From Ricinus communis (lineage: Eukaryota; Streptophyta; Magnoliopsida; Malpighiales; Euphorbiaceae): a stretch of 64,000 nt of DNA. The position numbers and the translations under genes are program-made. Numbering within the stretch: the stretch's first letter is position 1; every line of letters begins with the position of its first letter. Below the pieces are notes generated by a model that made no database searches, was not told the origin of the DNA, and was given only the letters and a program-made list of their open reading frames with translations. Positions 1 to 11,522 of this stretch are shown here, piece after piece. The DNA is taken from positions 15,499,001 through 15,563,000 of the forward strand of contig NC_063263.1 in assembly GCF_019578655.1 (NCBI RefSeq). Direction: 5' to 3'.

Positions 1-1
1 G

Positions 2-103
2 TATCGTTTGGAGAAGCCAGGGACTAAGGTTAATCTTGTGCAATCTTCATTGAATATGAAAAAGAAAACCCATAATCAGAGTTGCCTACTTGAACCAAGA
101 TGA
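2..103 (+). CDS. Possible 3' end of a gene cut by the window edge
   Basis: One frame is open from base 2 to a TGA at 101-103 and would encode about 33 residues, rich in Lys, Asn and Ser. It could be the last exon of a gene lying mostly left of the window. I do not recognise the peptide and see no domain. The stretch is short enough to be open by chance, and no upstream sequence is available to test it. Confidence 0.22.
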   Translation, partial: YRLEKPGTKVNLVQSSLNMKKKTHNQSCLLEPR

Positions 104-1449
104 CATAATTTCTCTGTTTTTGCTCCTCAAGTTGCTTGATCATACATTTATTGGCCGAATCCCAACTATTCATCTTGATTTGAAATATCTTATTGCACAT
201 TATGTTTTTATTTTATATTCCCCTTGATTCCTTAGATAATAGAATTTTTATGTGCTATAAGAGTAACCTAACTATTTTTGTGCCTGAAATGAAACAGAAG
301 AATTACTAACATTCTGAAAGTCTACTAGGTTAAAACTATGAGGTTCTACCAAGTGGTCATTCTTTAATAACATAATTGAATTACATATGCACTTAACATC
401 TGAAATTGTCAAACCCTCAAAGAACAAGAGACGTTTATTAATTGAGCAAGAACATAGGTCATCTATCACAACTACATCTACACCACAGCATTCTTCTGTT
501 TATAGGATATCCTTCATTGGCAAACATGAGAAGACGCACACAATAAAAGGAAATATGGAGCAAGTTTTCCATGTAGTAAAGATGAAGGAATCAGTCCTGA
601 ATTCTCTAAATGCCCCACTTCCCTGCAGTAAGAAACAAACAGTTTCAGGACATAAAACACCCATCAACGTCATAAGATCAAAAAGATCCATGCATGTGCA
701 AAACGCACTAGATACTCCTGGAAATCAAGCTAGCTAGCTTATTGCTGCTTAGGGTCAATAACAGACAGGTAGCATTGCTAGATATATTTAGTGTCTGGCA
801 TCAAAATGAAACCATTTCTTTTTTTCTTTTTGCTTTTTCTGAAAACACACCCTTATAGATAATGCAATAAGTCATGCATATCAAATGCAACTCCAAAACA
901 ACTTTTAGTTGATTTCCGTTTAATTAGTCAAATAGTCTATTCCTCAATAGCAGCTGCAATTGCAATGACAAACAGACCCACACAAGGTTTACCGACCACC
1001 ATAAGGAGTGGTAAAATCATGTAAGAATGGGGATCCCTTGATGCTTTTTTATACCAGAAGTAACATAATTCTGAGCTGTTAATTCCCCAGAAAATGCTAA
1101 AACAGAGTAATGAAAAGAAAACAAACTCCATGCAAGAGAGGCAACGATGGAAAGGAGCATAGAAGAACCTAAAAAGAATGTGTTCTGCTTTGGGAAGAAT
1201 AGACATCATTGTGTTTTATAAACTTTTGACTAGAATTTTCAAACAGGAGTGACAATTCAATAAATATCTCTCTACGCATAAGAGGGATGCGTCTTTGTGC
1301 ATCCTGCACAAAATTTCCTGAATGAGAACCAAATCAAACTTAATTTTTCAGTAGAGTATAGCATATCAACATAAAGCACGAAGAATAAGATTGAACTTGA
1401 GTAGAGAAATAAGGATGAAGGAGCTACCTTATATTTGTGTCACATTATG
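104..1449. other. Unassigned region downstream of glyoxalase I
   Basis: No gene can be assigned with confidence. A plus-strand frame stays open from about 343 (after a possible AG acceptor) to 737, with a Ser/Thr/Lys-rich translation. A minus-strand frame at 937-1209 ends in a hydrophobic stretch. Neither matches a family I know. Since the glyoxalase I stop is at 1450, at least the part next to it should be that gene's 3' untranslated region. Confidence 0.4.
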
Positions 1450-4400
1450 TCAAGCAGCACTGCCAGTAGTTTTCCCAATAGTCTTGAGATCAAAGATTTC
1501 AATCCAATAGCCATCAGGATCCTTAATGAAAGCTATCCCTTTCATTTTTCCTGAAACGAAAAGATTAAGAGGTTTGATGCAACTATAGCGCATAACACAT
1601 TTAACAGGGGAAGTGAAATCCCTTATCAATACTCCTAGGTCCTAAAAACCAAAGAACTCAATTCTGGTTTCAGTAAGCTAATAGTGCTGAATTTTCCAAA
1701 CCATCAGGATCCAGGAATTCTTGCCTTTTATTTTCCTTTTCACTTAACCATGGGCATGCATTGGCATATATTACACCATAACTATTGCCTTACTTTTCGC
1801 AATCTATTTCAAAATAAAATCAAAGAAACTTTTGAGCGGATAGACAACTAGATGTATAAAGCTTGACAGATGATCCATGCAGACCAAAACATAAATACGT
1901 ATAAATGAGTGCCATGATTGAACAGTAAGTTACAAAGAATCTAGCCCTGCAGTTTAAATATGACATTATGCTTATATAGGCCAAGAGGATACCCACCATC
2001 CTCAGGTTTTTTTACGAACTCCACTCCGAGACTTTCAAATCTCTCACATGCCTTGTACACGTCATCCACAGTAATACCAATATGACCTGAAAAAATAAAT
2101 ATGCGAAAACTTAAAGGAGCCACTAGAAATTAAGTTTATCTCATATGTTGTCAACTAATTTCTCAGAAGAAGAGTTAAAAGTTCCAGAGTTAGAACATTT
2201 TCATGAATGGCATAGTAGCTTCGCTTGCTGTCAGGGTAAGTATAACTCAATTCTAAAAGGATAGCTGGTAACAACTTGGGTTTTATAAGCATCCATGAGT
2301 CAACAACATTCCATCCTTTTTAGAATTCTCTATGTGCTTAATTCAAATCACTCCTACCGAAGCTAATCTAAAGCAATGGAAATCAATGGAGCCCCCTACT
2401 TCAGATAAGCCCATGTACCCTCATCTCTTTGAATTTGAATTTTGCGCATATATCTAATGGCGCAAGTATAAATCAAAGAACCCTAAGATACAAGTCATAA
2501 TGAACAATGTCTACACCTAAATCTGAAACTTTTTTAGTATTCTCAAAATAATATATTCAGACCAAATCCTCATGGTGGTTAAATTAAAAGCATTTACGAA
2601 GTTTTATCAGCCAGGTTAGGATTTTCTAGCACCAAATCCAACATCACATGGAATTAGTTCCAATTATGTAATACTCTCCATATATGCCAGATGAAAGAGA
2701 CAAAAAAGAATGTATGGTTTTGACATGCATCAGAAATATAAAACTACAACTTGGTGTACATGTGGAAGAAAATTATCTCAACCAATAATTATATATACAT
2801 ACCAAAGCCACGAGGTTCTGAATTTCCATTGTGATATCCTTTAAAATCGGGATCACTTTCAGTGCCCCAGTTACTGTCATAAGCACTTGATTGTTAACAT
2901 AATGGAATCACAGGTGCGGAAAAGCAACTATCTTACAAGGGGAAGGAAATCAGCTCGAGAAACAAATACAAGAGAAATAAAAAGGCATAATGTAAATCTG
3001 TTGTTCTTACTGAGTCAGTTCAATTGTTGCCTTCTGACCAAAGGTCCAAACTGTTCTTTCAACAGGGTCAGTTGGAGCTGATGCTGTATTCTGCACCAAG
3101 CATCATGAAAATTTTCCAACACATTAAATCAACATCTGACAAGATAGAGAAGAAGGAAACAGGAAAACATCGGTGGTCAAATACAATGAAAAACCCTCAA
3201 TCCTACTGTGGGATTAATAATTCAAACTCCCTTACAGATATGAAGCAATGTGAATTACCTCATAGCCCATAAAGTACAGGCTAAACTTCATCTCTGGAAA
3301 ATCCAACCTCTTAAGCAACCTAAAAGTTTTGGAAAAGGAGAAAAAAGCCATTAGCCCGAGAGAAAGATTAGCATTAAACTCCAAACATCAGTGGCAGCAT
3401 AAGTAGATGGTGTCTCAAAGAGCAAGGCCTGCAATTGAGAGGGTCTTGCCCAAAAACAGATAGGAAATAGTCCAATTCAATACATAAATATGAGGGTAAT
3501 GGTATAGCATCTTGAACATGCAGATTAACATAAAAAATGCAATGCATACAGAATTCATGTACAATGTTGAATGTGATACTCTTTTTTTACATTACATCTC
3601 ACATCTGGCATGTCATACATAATAATTTCATGCACTAAAACACCTCAAGATTGAAAGAAGTAGTTTCAATTGTGAATAAAATAAACTCAAAGAAAGGTGC
3701 ATAGTTTGAAGAATTTATAAAACAAAGATGACATTTCAAATAATAAAAGATAAAAATATATGAGCACAAGCACTAATTTGAAGTCAATACATGGTTCCAG
3801 TTCCCAGTTAACGATGATTAGGTTTGAGCCCTAGAGGAACAAAGCTTAAATCCAAACATGGTTTAAACCCCATGTACCTCCTTAATGGAAGCAAGTTTGT
3901 ATGTTCCATGAACCCTGTTTATAATTTGCAACAAGAACCTCTTTAACAACATTGAAACAAGCAAATTATACAGTTGGCTCAGAAGAAAGAAAAAGAGAAT
4001 CAAAAACCAAAGGCTAGACAAATAACCAAACTACAGTTTTTATCTCTTACAATTTACTGTATGCTACATTTACAAGGACCATAAACCTCAAAATACTTAA
4101 TAAGCGATAAGGAAACTCTACTTCACTTTTCAGGAGACAGTTACCCAAAAAAAAATATACCAGTTTCTTTTATTGGTTTATTCAAAAAGCTAGCAAGTAT
4201 CAAATTCTATCCTACTAAGTGATAGGTCAAATTCCCACTTTTCTCTGTCCAACTACTTAGTGCAAGAACTCATGTAAGTTTATTCGTGTTATATATGATT
4301 ATTCAATCAATAATCATAAAACTTTCACATTACATAACAAGATTTAACCCTTTAGAATAAACTATCTAATCCATACAATCCTCACCCAGCAAACACATAA

Positions 4401-4988
4401 CATTCAACAGCAAGTAATAAACCCAATCATTAAAATCAGGTATCATAAAATAAAAACAAATAGATGAAAACTTACGACATTCCCAGCACACGAGAATAAA
4501 AATCAAGACTTTGTTTTGGATCCTTAATTCGATACATCTGCAAATGAAGATTTAAAACAATACATCAAGGACTATTTAAAAAAAAAAAAACTCATGTAAT
4601 TGGACAGATATAAAATAAATAAAAAATAAAGTATAAATGGGCTCACAGTCTGTTGCATGATGTAGCCTTTAGTAGCATCATCGGGAGTAGTGTAGAGACC
4701 TGGATTGTTAGCAGGTGATTCTTTGGGTTCAGATGATGCCATTGAAAACAATCGTAATCGGTTTGGGTTCTGGAGAAAACAAACACATAAAGATTAGAAG
4801 AAAAGAAAATTAGAAGAAAAGATCAAGAGGGAACGGTAAAGAGAGATTTCTGTTCATGGTAAAGATTGAACCTTTAATTTGGAATAGCGGAGAATTGACT
4901 GGATTCTTCTTGAAGATTGGGAAATGATTGGGGGTTTAATCAGAGTAAAGCGAGATAAGAGTGAAGATAAAGTAGCAGCAGTGGCCAT
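1450..4988 (-). CDS. GLYI: Glyoxalase I (lactoylglutathione lyase), organelle-targeted form
   Basis: Glyoxalase I isomerises the hemithioacetal of methylglyoxal and glutathione to S-lactoylglutathione, the first step of methylglyoxal detoxification. Eight exons can be read on the minus strand: 4872-4988, 4647-4769, 4476-4537, 3259-3319, 3011-3090, 2803-2873, 1997-2086 and 1450-1550. Together they encode 234 residues. Residues 1-48 are rich in Ser, Arg and Leu with no acidic residues, as in a plastid or mitochondrial transit peptide. A second Met at 49 begins the usual short cytosolic form ([10 protein letters not shown]). The likely metal ligands are Gln79 (MQQT), Glu145 (TIELTHNWG), His173 (GHIGITV) and Glu219 (YWIEIFDL), with spacing close to the human enzyme. 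It is a single-domain, roughly 185-residue catalytic unit, not the two-domain plant type. All introns have GT-AG ends and the frame is kept throughout. The family is certain. The isoform that is made is inferred. Confidence 0.95.
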
Positions 4989-5030
4989 TGAAGTACGTAA
5001 AAGATAGATATATATACACACTAATACTGC
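4989..5030 (-). promoter_or_regulatory. GLYI: TATA-like element just upstream of glyoxalase I
   Basis: A TATATATA run lies at about 5008-5017, only some 20 bases before the first ATG at 4988. A start site set by this TATA would fall at or inside the transit-peptide exon. Transcripts could then either include or miss the first ATG. This is inferred from spacing only. Confidence 0.4.
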
Positions 5031-5732
5031 CCAATATTATAGTTTATTTTATGGCTCCTGCACGAATAAATAGTAAAACGAAATGTAAATTAATATAAGG
5101 TGGCTATATGTTTGACTGAAAAATAAAAAACAATTTTCTTCATAAATCAATAACAGTTTTACTTTTATTTTAATTTTTATTTATTAATTTTGTCATATTT
5201 TATTTATAATTAACTTATTATTTTATATTATATAATTCACTTATAACATAATTTTAAGAAAATATATCTAATTAGGTTTGTGAGTTTAAAGGTAAACCAT
5301 CGCCTCTCGGATCCCCCGACTGATTCTACCACAGAAGCTTCCGCAGCATTTTTTTTTATTTTTAGGAGGAGTTTTTTTTTTTTTTGGAGCAGAGAAAAGA
5401 AAAAAGATATACTTTCACGCAATTCGGAATCGATATTCACGATCAAGAGTTATTTTATACGTTTAACTTATCGCTAAAAACTAAATAATAATTTATTATT
5501 TTAGTTTATACCTTAAATCATTACTGAGATTTATAATCTTGTTTGTTAGATATTAATGTGGCTCCCTTTTTATGATTAATTTGATTAATTAGAAATAAAC
5601 ATATATTTGTTCCATGGAAGTTAGGAGCTTGAGTGCACTTCTGAATTCTTTCATCAATAATATTCATTTAATAGAAAAAATAATTCTAAATATGTATTTA
5701 AATAATTAAATCAGCTTATTCCTTAGTTACCG
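5031..5732. other. AT-rich spacer
   Basis: I see no gene here. The stretch holds T-rich and A-rich runs, including long T tracts near 5350 and 5370, with a short GC-richer patch at 5280-5340. Reading frames on both strands there are short and look accidental. Confidence 0.6.
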
Positions 5733-6795
5733 GAGAAGAGGTGAAAAACCTTCCCAACCTTTGGGATAAGATTTGGCATTTAAAAGTCCCTCAAAAGATT
5801 CGTTCATTTCTCTGGTTGGTGGTTGGTGGTAGGATTATGTGAAATACTGAAAGAGAACGAAGAGGTTTTACGACAAATCTGTACTGTAGTTGTTGCCCTG
5901 ATATGCGAGAGGATATTGAGCTTCTCTTTTCGAAGATGTAAGCTAGTAATTGATGTCTGGCATTCTTTTTTTCATGTTGATGAGGTTCTTGTTCAGACTA
6001 ATCTCTCATTTCCACAATGGCTATCTCATAATTTGAAGGGTAATGGAAGGTGTAATTTTGATGGCAGTTGGGCTGAGTTGTTTGCTATTATCGTTTGGTG
6101 GTTGTGGAGGTGGCTTAATGAAATTATTTTTAATTGTCGTTGTGATTCTCAGGATTTCAAAATCCGTTCAGTTAATTCTTCTGTCTCTGAGATTTCTCGT
6201 GCATTTTCAAGGTGAGCAAAACTGGGTTGAATGTTCAACCTACTTCTCGAGTGTGTTTGTTTGGAGGTTCCTTCCGCCTACTGATTAGATAACATTGAAT
6301 ACAGATGGTTGTAGCAAGAATAACAGAAGATTGGCAGGTGGTAGTGGTGTGCTACGTGAGAAAATTCTCTGGGGCGATGGATTAAGGGATTCACCTATAA
6401 AATTGGGTATTGTTCTGCCATTGAAGCAGACTTATTGGCATTGTTTTAAGGGTCTTCAGATGGCTTGGGAGGATGGTCATAGAAAAGTTATTGTAGAAAC
6501 TGATTCGTTACTTCTGGTGCAACGGATGTTTGCTGATTCGATTACTATGGGTTGCAGCAATCTTATTCATGTATGTCGGTGTCTCACTAATAAGGAGTGG
6601 GATGTGCGGATTGCCCATCTTTATAGGGAGTACGATCATGCGGCTGACTTCATGGCTAGTGAGGCTTTGAAATTTGAGTGTGGTCTTCGGATTGTCTTCG
6701 TCCCTCCAGCTGGTATTGTTGAAGCGTTGCAGCAAGATTTAGTTGGTGTTGCTTGGGCACATAGAGCGCCTGTGCATAATATTATCTCCATGTAG
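5733..6795 (+). pseudogene. Decayed LINE (non-LTR) retrotransposon: zf-RVT and RNase H-like remnants
   Basis: About 5735-5830 reads as the segment before the reverse-transcriptase zinc-binding domain of plant LINEs (WDKIWHLKVPQKIRSFLWL). It is followed by a degraded Cys/His region (5870-5960) that changes frame. From about 6295 an RNase H-like (RVT_3) domain follows: NTDGCSKNN, then KGLQMAWEDGHRKVIVETDS, and on to a stop at 6793-6795. Between about 6400 and 6455 the domain continues in another frame (CSAIEADLLALF) while the main frame reads unrelated residues. Two compensating indels therefore flank that segment. The upstream endonuclease and reverse transcriptase are missing, as expected of a 5'-truncated copy. 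It cannot encode a working protein. Confidence 0.85.
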
Positions 6796-7216
6796 GTTTT
6801 GTCCTTTGTTTCTTTGGGGTGTTCCCCCGCCTCTCGTCAAAAAAGAATTTATTCAACCAAAGATTTAATCAATTTTTAGAAATTGTGTTGAATAAATAAA
6901 CCGATTAATTTAAATTTAGTTCTTAAAATTTCTTAATATTACTTTATATATTTAGTACTTAAAATTTATTTATATTTAATTTTTACCCAACAAATCTTAG
7001 ATCTTGGTTGGTTTGGTGCTTCTATAATATTGAGTTCCCTGGAGACTTTAAGTATTCACATCAGATTATGCAGTTGTGTTTGAGTGCAAGAAATTCTTAT
7101 TTTTTGCAGAACTGATGATGGGTTATTTGAGACAAAGTGTTATCCATCTAATTCTTCAAGGTTAGCTAATTTCTTGATGAATCTCACTGTCTGCAACTCA
7201 TTTGGCTGGGTGTGGT
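6796..7216. other. Spacer after the LINE remnant
   Basis: There is no recognisable gene. 6796-6850 may be the 3' tail of the LINE copy, since a run of A follows the stop within about 50 bases. 7000-7200 has mixed composition and short open frames that I cannot assign. Confidence 0.4.
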
Positions 7217-7292
7217 GGCTTGGCCATGGTAGATATAATTTTGGCTTGGCCATGGTAGATATAATTTTGGCTTGGCCATGGTAGATATAATT
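7217..7292 (+). repeat. 26-bp tandem repeat, about three copies
   Basis: The unit ttggccatggtagatataat plus six more bases repeats with a 26-base period. Copies begin at 7221, 7247 and 7273. The copies are identical as far as they extend, so the duplication is recent. Confidence 0.9.
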
Positions 7293-7689
7293 TCTACCCC
7301 TTCCCATCTTGTCTTAAAGACTTTCTTTGCCGTGGAGTCTCAACTCTGAGATAACAACCCCTTTTATGGAAGTTAAAAGTTTGTCCACTTGAGTAAAAAA
7401 GTTTAACTTTTCTGACACCATTTGTTGCAAGTTTCGGCGCTCTTCAAGGAAGAAGAAGTTGAGTTGCCTACAGTTTATGAAGTCAGATGGGCTGGATTGT
7501 TTAAGTTTTAAGTGGGTTCTTTTCTTTTTATTGTATCTCTCACATTTTTTTATTAATGATATTCAATCATTATTGGTGAAAAGATATCTCTTTATATAAA
7601 GATGATAAATTTATACCAACACTGAAATTTAGATGATCAACTTTAAATGGCTAAGAAAATCAATCTCTTCAATTTAGTCCCTAAAGTTC

Positions 7690-8710
7690 AAAAGGATTGT
7701 GAATGAATAATTAATAAATTTAATTTAATTTGAATCTAACTATTAGTATGATTTAGGTCAAATTAATAATTTTAATTTTTTATATTATAAATTCTTTTAT
7801 ATTTTTAGCTATCCGATGTGGGATAATTTACACATCCTTCAACACTCCCCTTCAATTGATAATATTATATGGACCGGGCTAGCTCAAAAAAGTATATAAG
7901 CTATAGTCTTGGATTAACAATATAGTCCACAAATTAAACGGGTTGAGAATAAGCTCATTCTCAAGCTCTATACTATGTAGAAATTCTTGGGTCTAAAAAT
8001 TAAAAATAAAAACAGTGTGAATAGGTTATTAACAAATCAAATTTTAATTTGAGCCTAACCATTAACATGACTTAATCGGGTTAATGAGTTTGCCGTTTTA
8101 AATTATAAACTCTTTTTTTATTTTTTATCTAAGGTGGGATAATCCACACTTTTCCTTTAGGTGCAAGTTGCACTTGATAACATTATATGGACCAAGGTAA
8201 CTCAAAAGTCAATATAAGCTCATACTTCTTGACTAATAATATAGTCCACAGATTAAACGGATCATATAATAGGCCAACTTTCAGACTTGGATACTATGCA
8301 AAATCTATGGGTCCAAAGATTAAAAATGGAAAACTTTTCATAAATACCATAAAACTAATAAAAATTATTATTTTTATTGTGTAATTTTTTTTCTAAAATA
8401 TTGCTTTTCTAACTTTTTTTTTCATATTTACAGTGGGGTTATAATATCCAAAAAAACCAACCAAACCCGTGATTTTGAAAAAATAAATTAAAAACTGTAT
8501 TTTTAGTATTTTAACATAGTAAAAATAATAATAATAATTATAAATTTAATAAAAAATAGGTATTTTTAATTTTTTTAAAAAAAAATAAGAAGAGTGTGAA
8601 TGGGTCATTAACAAATCAATTTTAATTTAGGTCTAACTATTAGCATGACTTTAGTCAAATTAAGAAAATTTTTTTACATTATAAACTCTTTTATATTTTT
8701 TTATACATAA
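7690..8710 (+). repeat. Diverged tandem array with a period near 320 bp
   Basis: Blocks reading 'gatgtgggataatttacaca' (near 7815) and 'aaggtgggataatccacac' (near 8131) are followed by matching text, including 'attatatggacc', 'aatatagtccaca' and 'attaaacgg', in the same order. The preceding stretch (reading roughly gtgaat..ttaacaaat..taacta..catgactt) occurs near 7695, 8015 and again near 8593. The last copy is displaced by about 250 bases of extra AT-rich sequence. This is an old, degenerate tandem duplication of a dispersed element. No protein is encoded. I cannot name the family. Confidence 0.7.
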
Positions 8711-11160
8711 AAATTATTGTCTTGACATATGTATTTACTTTTGAGATATAAAATTCAAGTTTATGTTTAATTTTATAGTATTTTCTATTAATTTATTGAC
8801 TAATAAGTTACACTTCTAATTAAACATTCATTATAATTCTAAAAAATAACATATTAATAATAAATTAGTTTTCTAATTAAACAATAATTATTATAAAAAA
8901 TAATATATTAATTATATTTTAATACTATATTAACTAATAAAAATAATTTTATAATAATTATAATTATAAAAATAATATTTTTAAATATTATATTCACAAA
9001 TAAATTAATTTTTAATTTTTCAATTAATACGCAGCCTTAATGAATCCATTATTGAATTTTAATTATACTTTAAAACAATTTTGTTTTTTTTTTACTCTAA
9101 TGAAAATCGAGCAGCCTCCTCATACTCCAAGAGTATGATGGAAATTCATAATCTTGGACTTTTTATATACATCTAAATGAAAATTTAATTTCATAAATTA
9201 AAACGTATTTTAATATGAATATTGATTATTAAACAACAGATCAGCATAGATTTTTTTAGCGGACTCAAGCTTCGAAGTATTTGCAAAACAATTGGTGTAT
9301 CAAAATACAAGATTTTATTAGAGTACTATTATTGTAGTATATAATTTTAAATCTATTTTTAGTTATACATAATTAACTATTAATATATATATATGAATTT
9401 TATAGTTAAATTTTAAAAATAAATAATAAATTTAATAAATAAAAATAACGTATTTAGTTTATCGATAAAGCATATATATAATTAATTATATTAATAAATT
9501 ATTAAAACTTAAATAATTTTTATAAATTTATATAGTATTATATACCTATAGTATATCAAAGTCACTCCAAAACGTAACGTCTATAGTAAAGAAAAAGGAA
9601 AATAAGAAAATGAAATGACTGAATGAATCTGATGCGTGGGAATTGTAAACTTACAAAAGTCTTGTTTTTGTTCAAATGTTTTTAGTTAATTTGAAAATGT
9701 CAATATCTAAAGTACCCAAAGCTATTACGCCACGCCACCCAATTTAAGGACCCTATTTTTTAAGACTCAAACATCATTAAATAAATCATTTGAAGAAAAG
9801 GTGCAAGAGTTTATTTTTTTCTAATTTAATTTTAAATATATATATTACTAAAGACATATAATTTACAAAAAAAATAATAAATATTACTCAAGTTTAATTA
9901 GCAAATCTAGAATTATATCCCATTAAAAAAAAACTATTATTCACTTTAGTTAATTTATGATTACTCATTAATCAGTTTTACTAGGGTGTGGCATCTTATT
10001 ATTATAAGTTTATTTTTTAATTATAAATTATCAATTAGTGTTACTTTAAATAATTTATTTATTTTATATATCATTATGCTAATATAAATTATCAATGAAT
10101 TCATATATAATTTTTAATTATTTATACGAGTCAAAATTATATAGATAAATTTTATAATCATAAAATACCACTAATTAAACTCTAGATAAAAAAATAATTA
10201 ATAGTATATATAACTAATTAATAGTATTTAATTATATTAATAAATTATTAAAATAAAATAAAATTAATTTTTATAGATTTATATAGTAGTGTATATCTAT
10301 AATATATTAGAAAGACTACTATAGACATTTTAGTAAGAAAAATAGTTAAAAGTAATACTATTAATTGAAAAAATAATTTAATTATTGTTTAAATTTAAAA
10401 ATAATTTATCAAAATTAGAAGGAATTAAAATTATTATTTTATCGTATTATGTATAAATTCTAACTGTTTTCTGTCAGAAAAAAAAAATTCATAAACTTAA
10501 TAATAGTTTTATAAAATTCAACACTTAATAAAATTTATAGATAAAATAGTACCACATAGTTTATTTTATTTTGCTCCCAATTGTAGCATATAATGTTTAT
10601 AAAACAATTCTTAATATAAGCATTATATGGTACATGAAGTGATTCATAATTCGAACAAGTCAAAATGAGATATTTAATATTGTCTTTTAAAATAAAAAAT
10701 ACAAAAATGCAACATTAATTTGTACCAAATCTTTATAATGCTAAATAAAATACTTTTCAAATATATTTGACCCCGTGTAAATTAAAGAGTTAATTAATAA
10801 AGTATATTTGATGATTATTTAATGACCTTCTAACAAAATAAAACAACATGAAAAAGAATTATGTTGATAAATTTAAACTCTTTTTTGCAGAAGAGATTTA
10901 AAGATTTTGATGGTTTAATAAATATATTAAAATTGTATAATTTATTGTGGCAGTGCCCAATATTAGAAGATTGATTCTTATAAATTTTATTACTCAGATT
11001 ACTTGTTTCTGAAAGCGAAGAAAGAACATAAACACATATTACCGAATTTAATATTTCCATATATTTACCCATTTCCTTTATTGTAATCCTTTCCTTTGAT
11101 TGATTCAGATATTGCATAAAAGATCGAGAAAGTCAGACCCATTAGTCAGCAAAAATTAGC
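8711..11160. other. Very AT-rich spacer upstream of the CoA ligase gene
   Basis: No gene is seen. The stretch is extremely AT-rich with many short A/T runs. It contains a pair of diverged direct repeats listed separately. A short minus-strand frame at 10,830-11,117 has an AT-driven composition (Ile, Lys, Asn) and looks accidental. Confidence 0.6.
9475..10345 (+). repeat. Pair of diverged direct repeats (9475-9600 and 10,220-10,345)
   Basis: Both blocks read 'aattatattaataaattatt' followed, after some tens of bases, by 'tttatatagta', a 'tata.ctata.tata' stretch and then a 'cta tag' motif before an A-rich tail. They look like two copies of one AT-rich element, about 740 bases apart. With such biased composition the relationship needs an alignment. 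Confidence 0.45.
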
Positions 11161-11522
11161 GAGAGATTTCCATTAAAACCCGCCAAATTAGCCGCTCATT
11201 TCTTATCTCTGCAATCACAGAGAAAAAAGCTTTCAATTTTTCAGTTTTTGTTACTAATTTTCTTCTGGCAAACTTGCCCATTACTTTCTTTCATCACTGT
11301 CGATGTTTCCATTGCATCTCACGGGCACAGCAATCAACTTGATGATAACACCAAAAGGAATAAAAAAGTCTTAATTTTCTGTTTTGTCTTATCCCTTAAA
11401 AGTCCCCATTCTGATCTTTATCAGTTGGCCTTGGTGCCCATTTATTCTGTTTAACTCCTTTCAGGAATCACTAGCAGAACCAGATCCCCTAATTTAGTTT
11501 TCTTTTTCCTTTTGATTCTTGA
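11161..11522 (+). promoter_or_regulatory. Probable leader and proximal promoter of the CoA ligase gene
   Basis: This stretch is less AT-rich than the spacer before it and has C/T-rich patches typical of a plant 5' untranslated region, ending immediately before the ATG at 11,523. The exact start of transcription cannot be placed. A short open frame at 11,248-11,454 precedes the main start and, if transcribed, would be an upstream frame. Confidence 0.35.

Noticed and set aside
7217..7292. CRISPR-like array
   Set aside because: The 26-base copies are directly adjacent with no spacers, and the DNA is plant nuclear. It is an ordinary tandem repeat.
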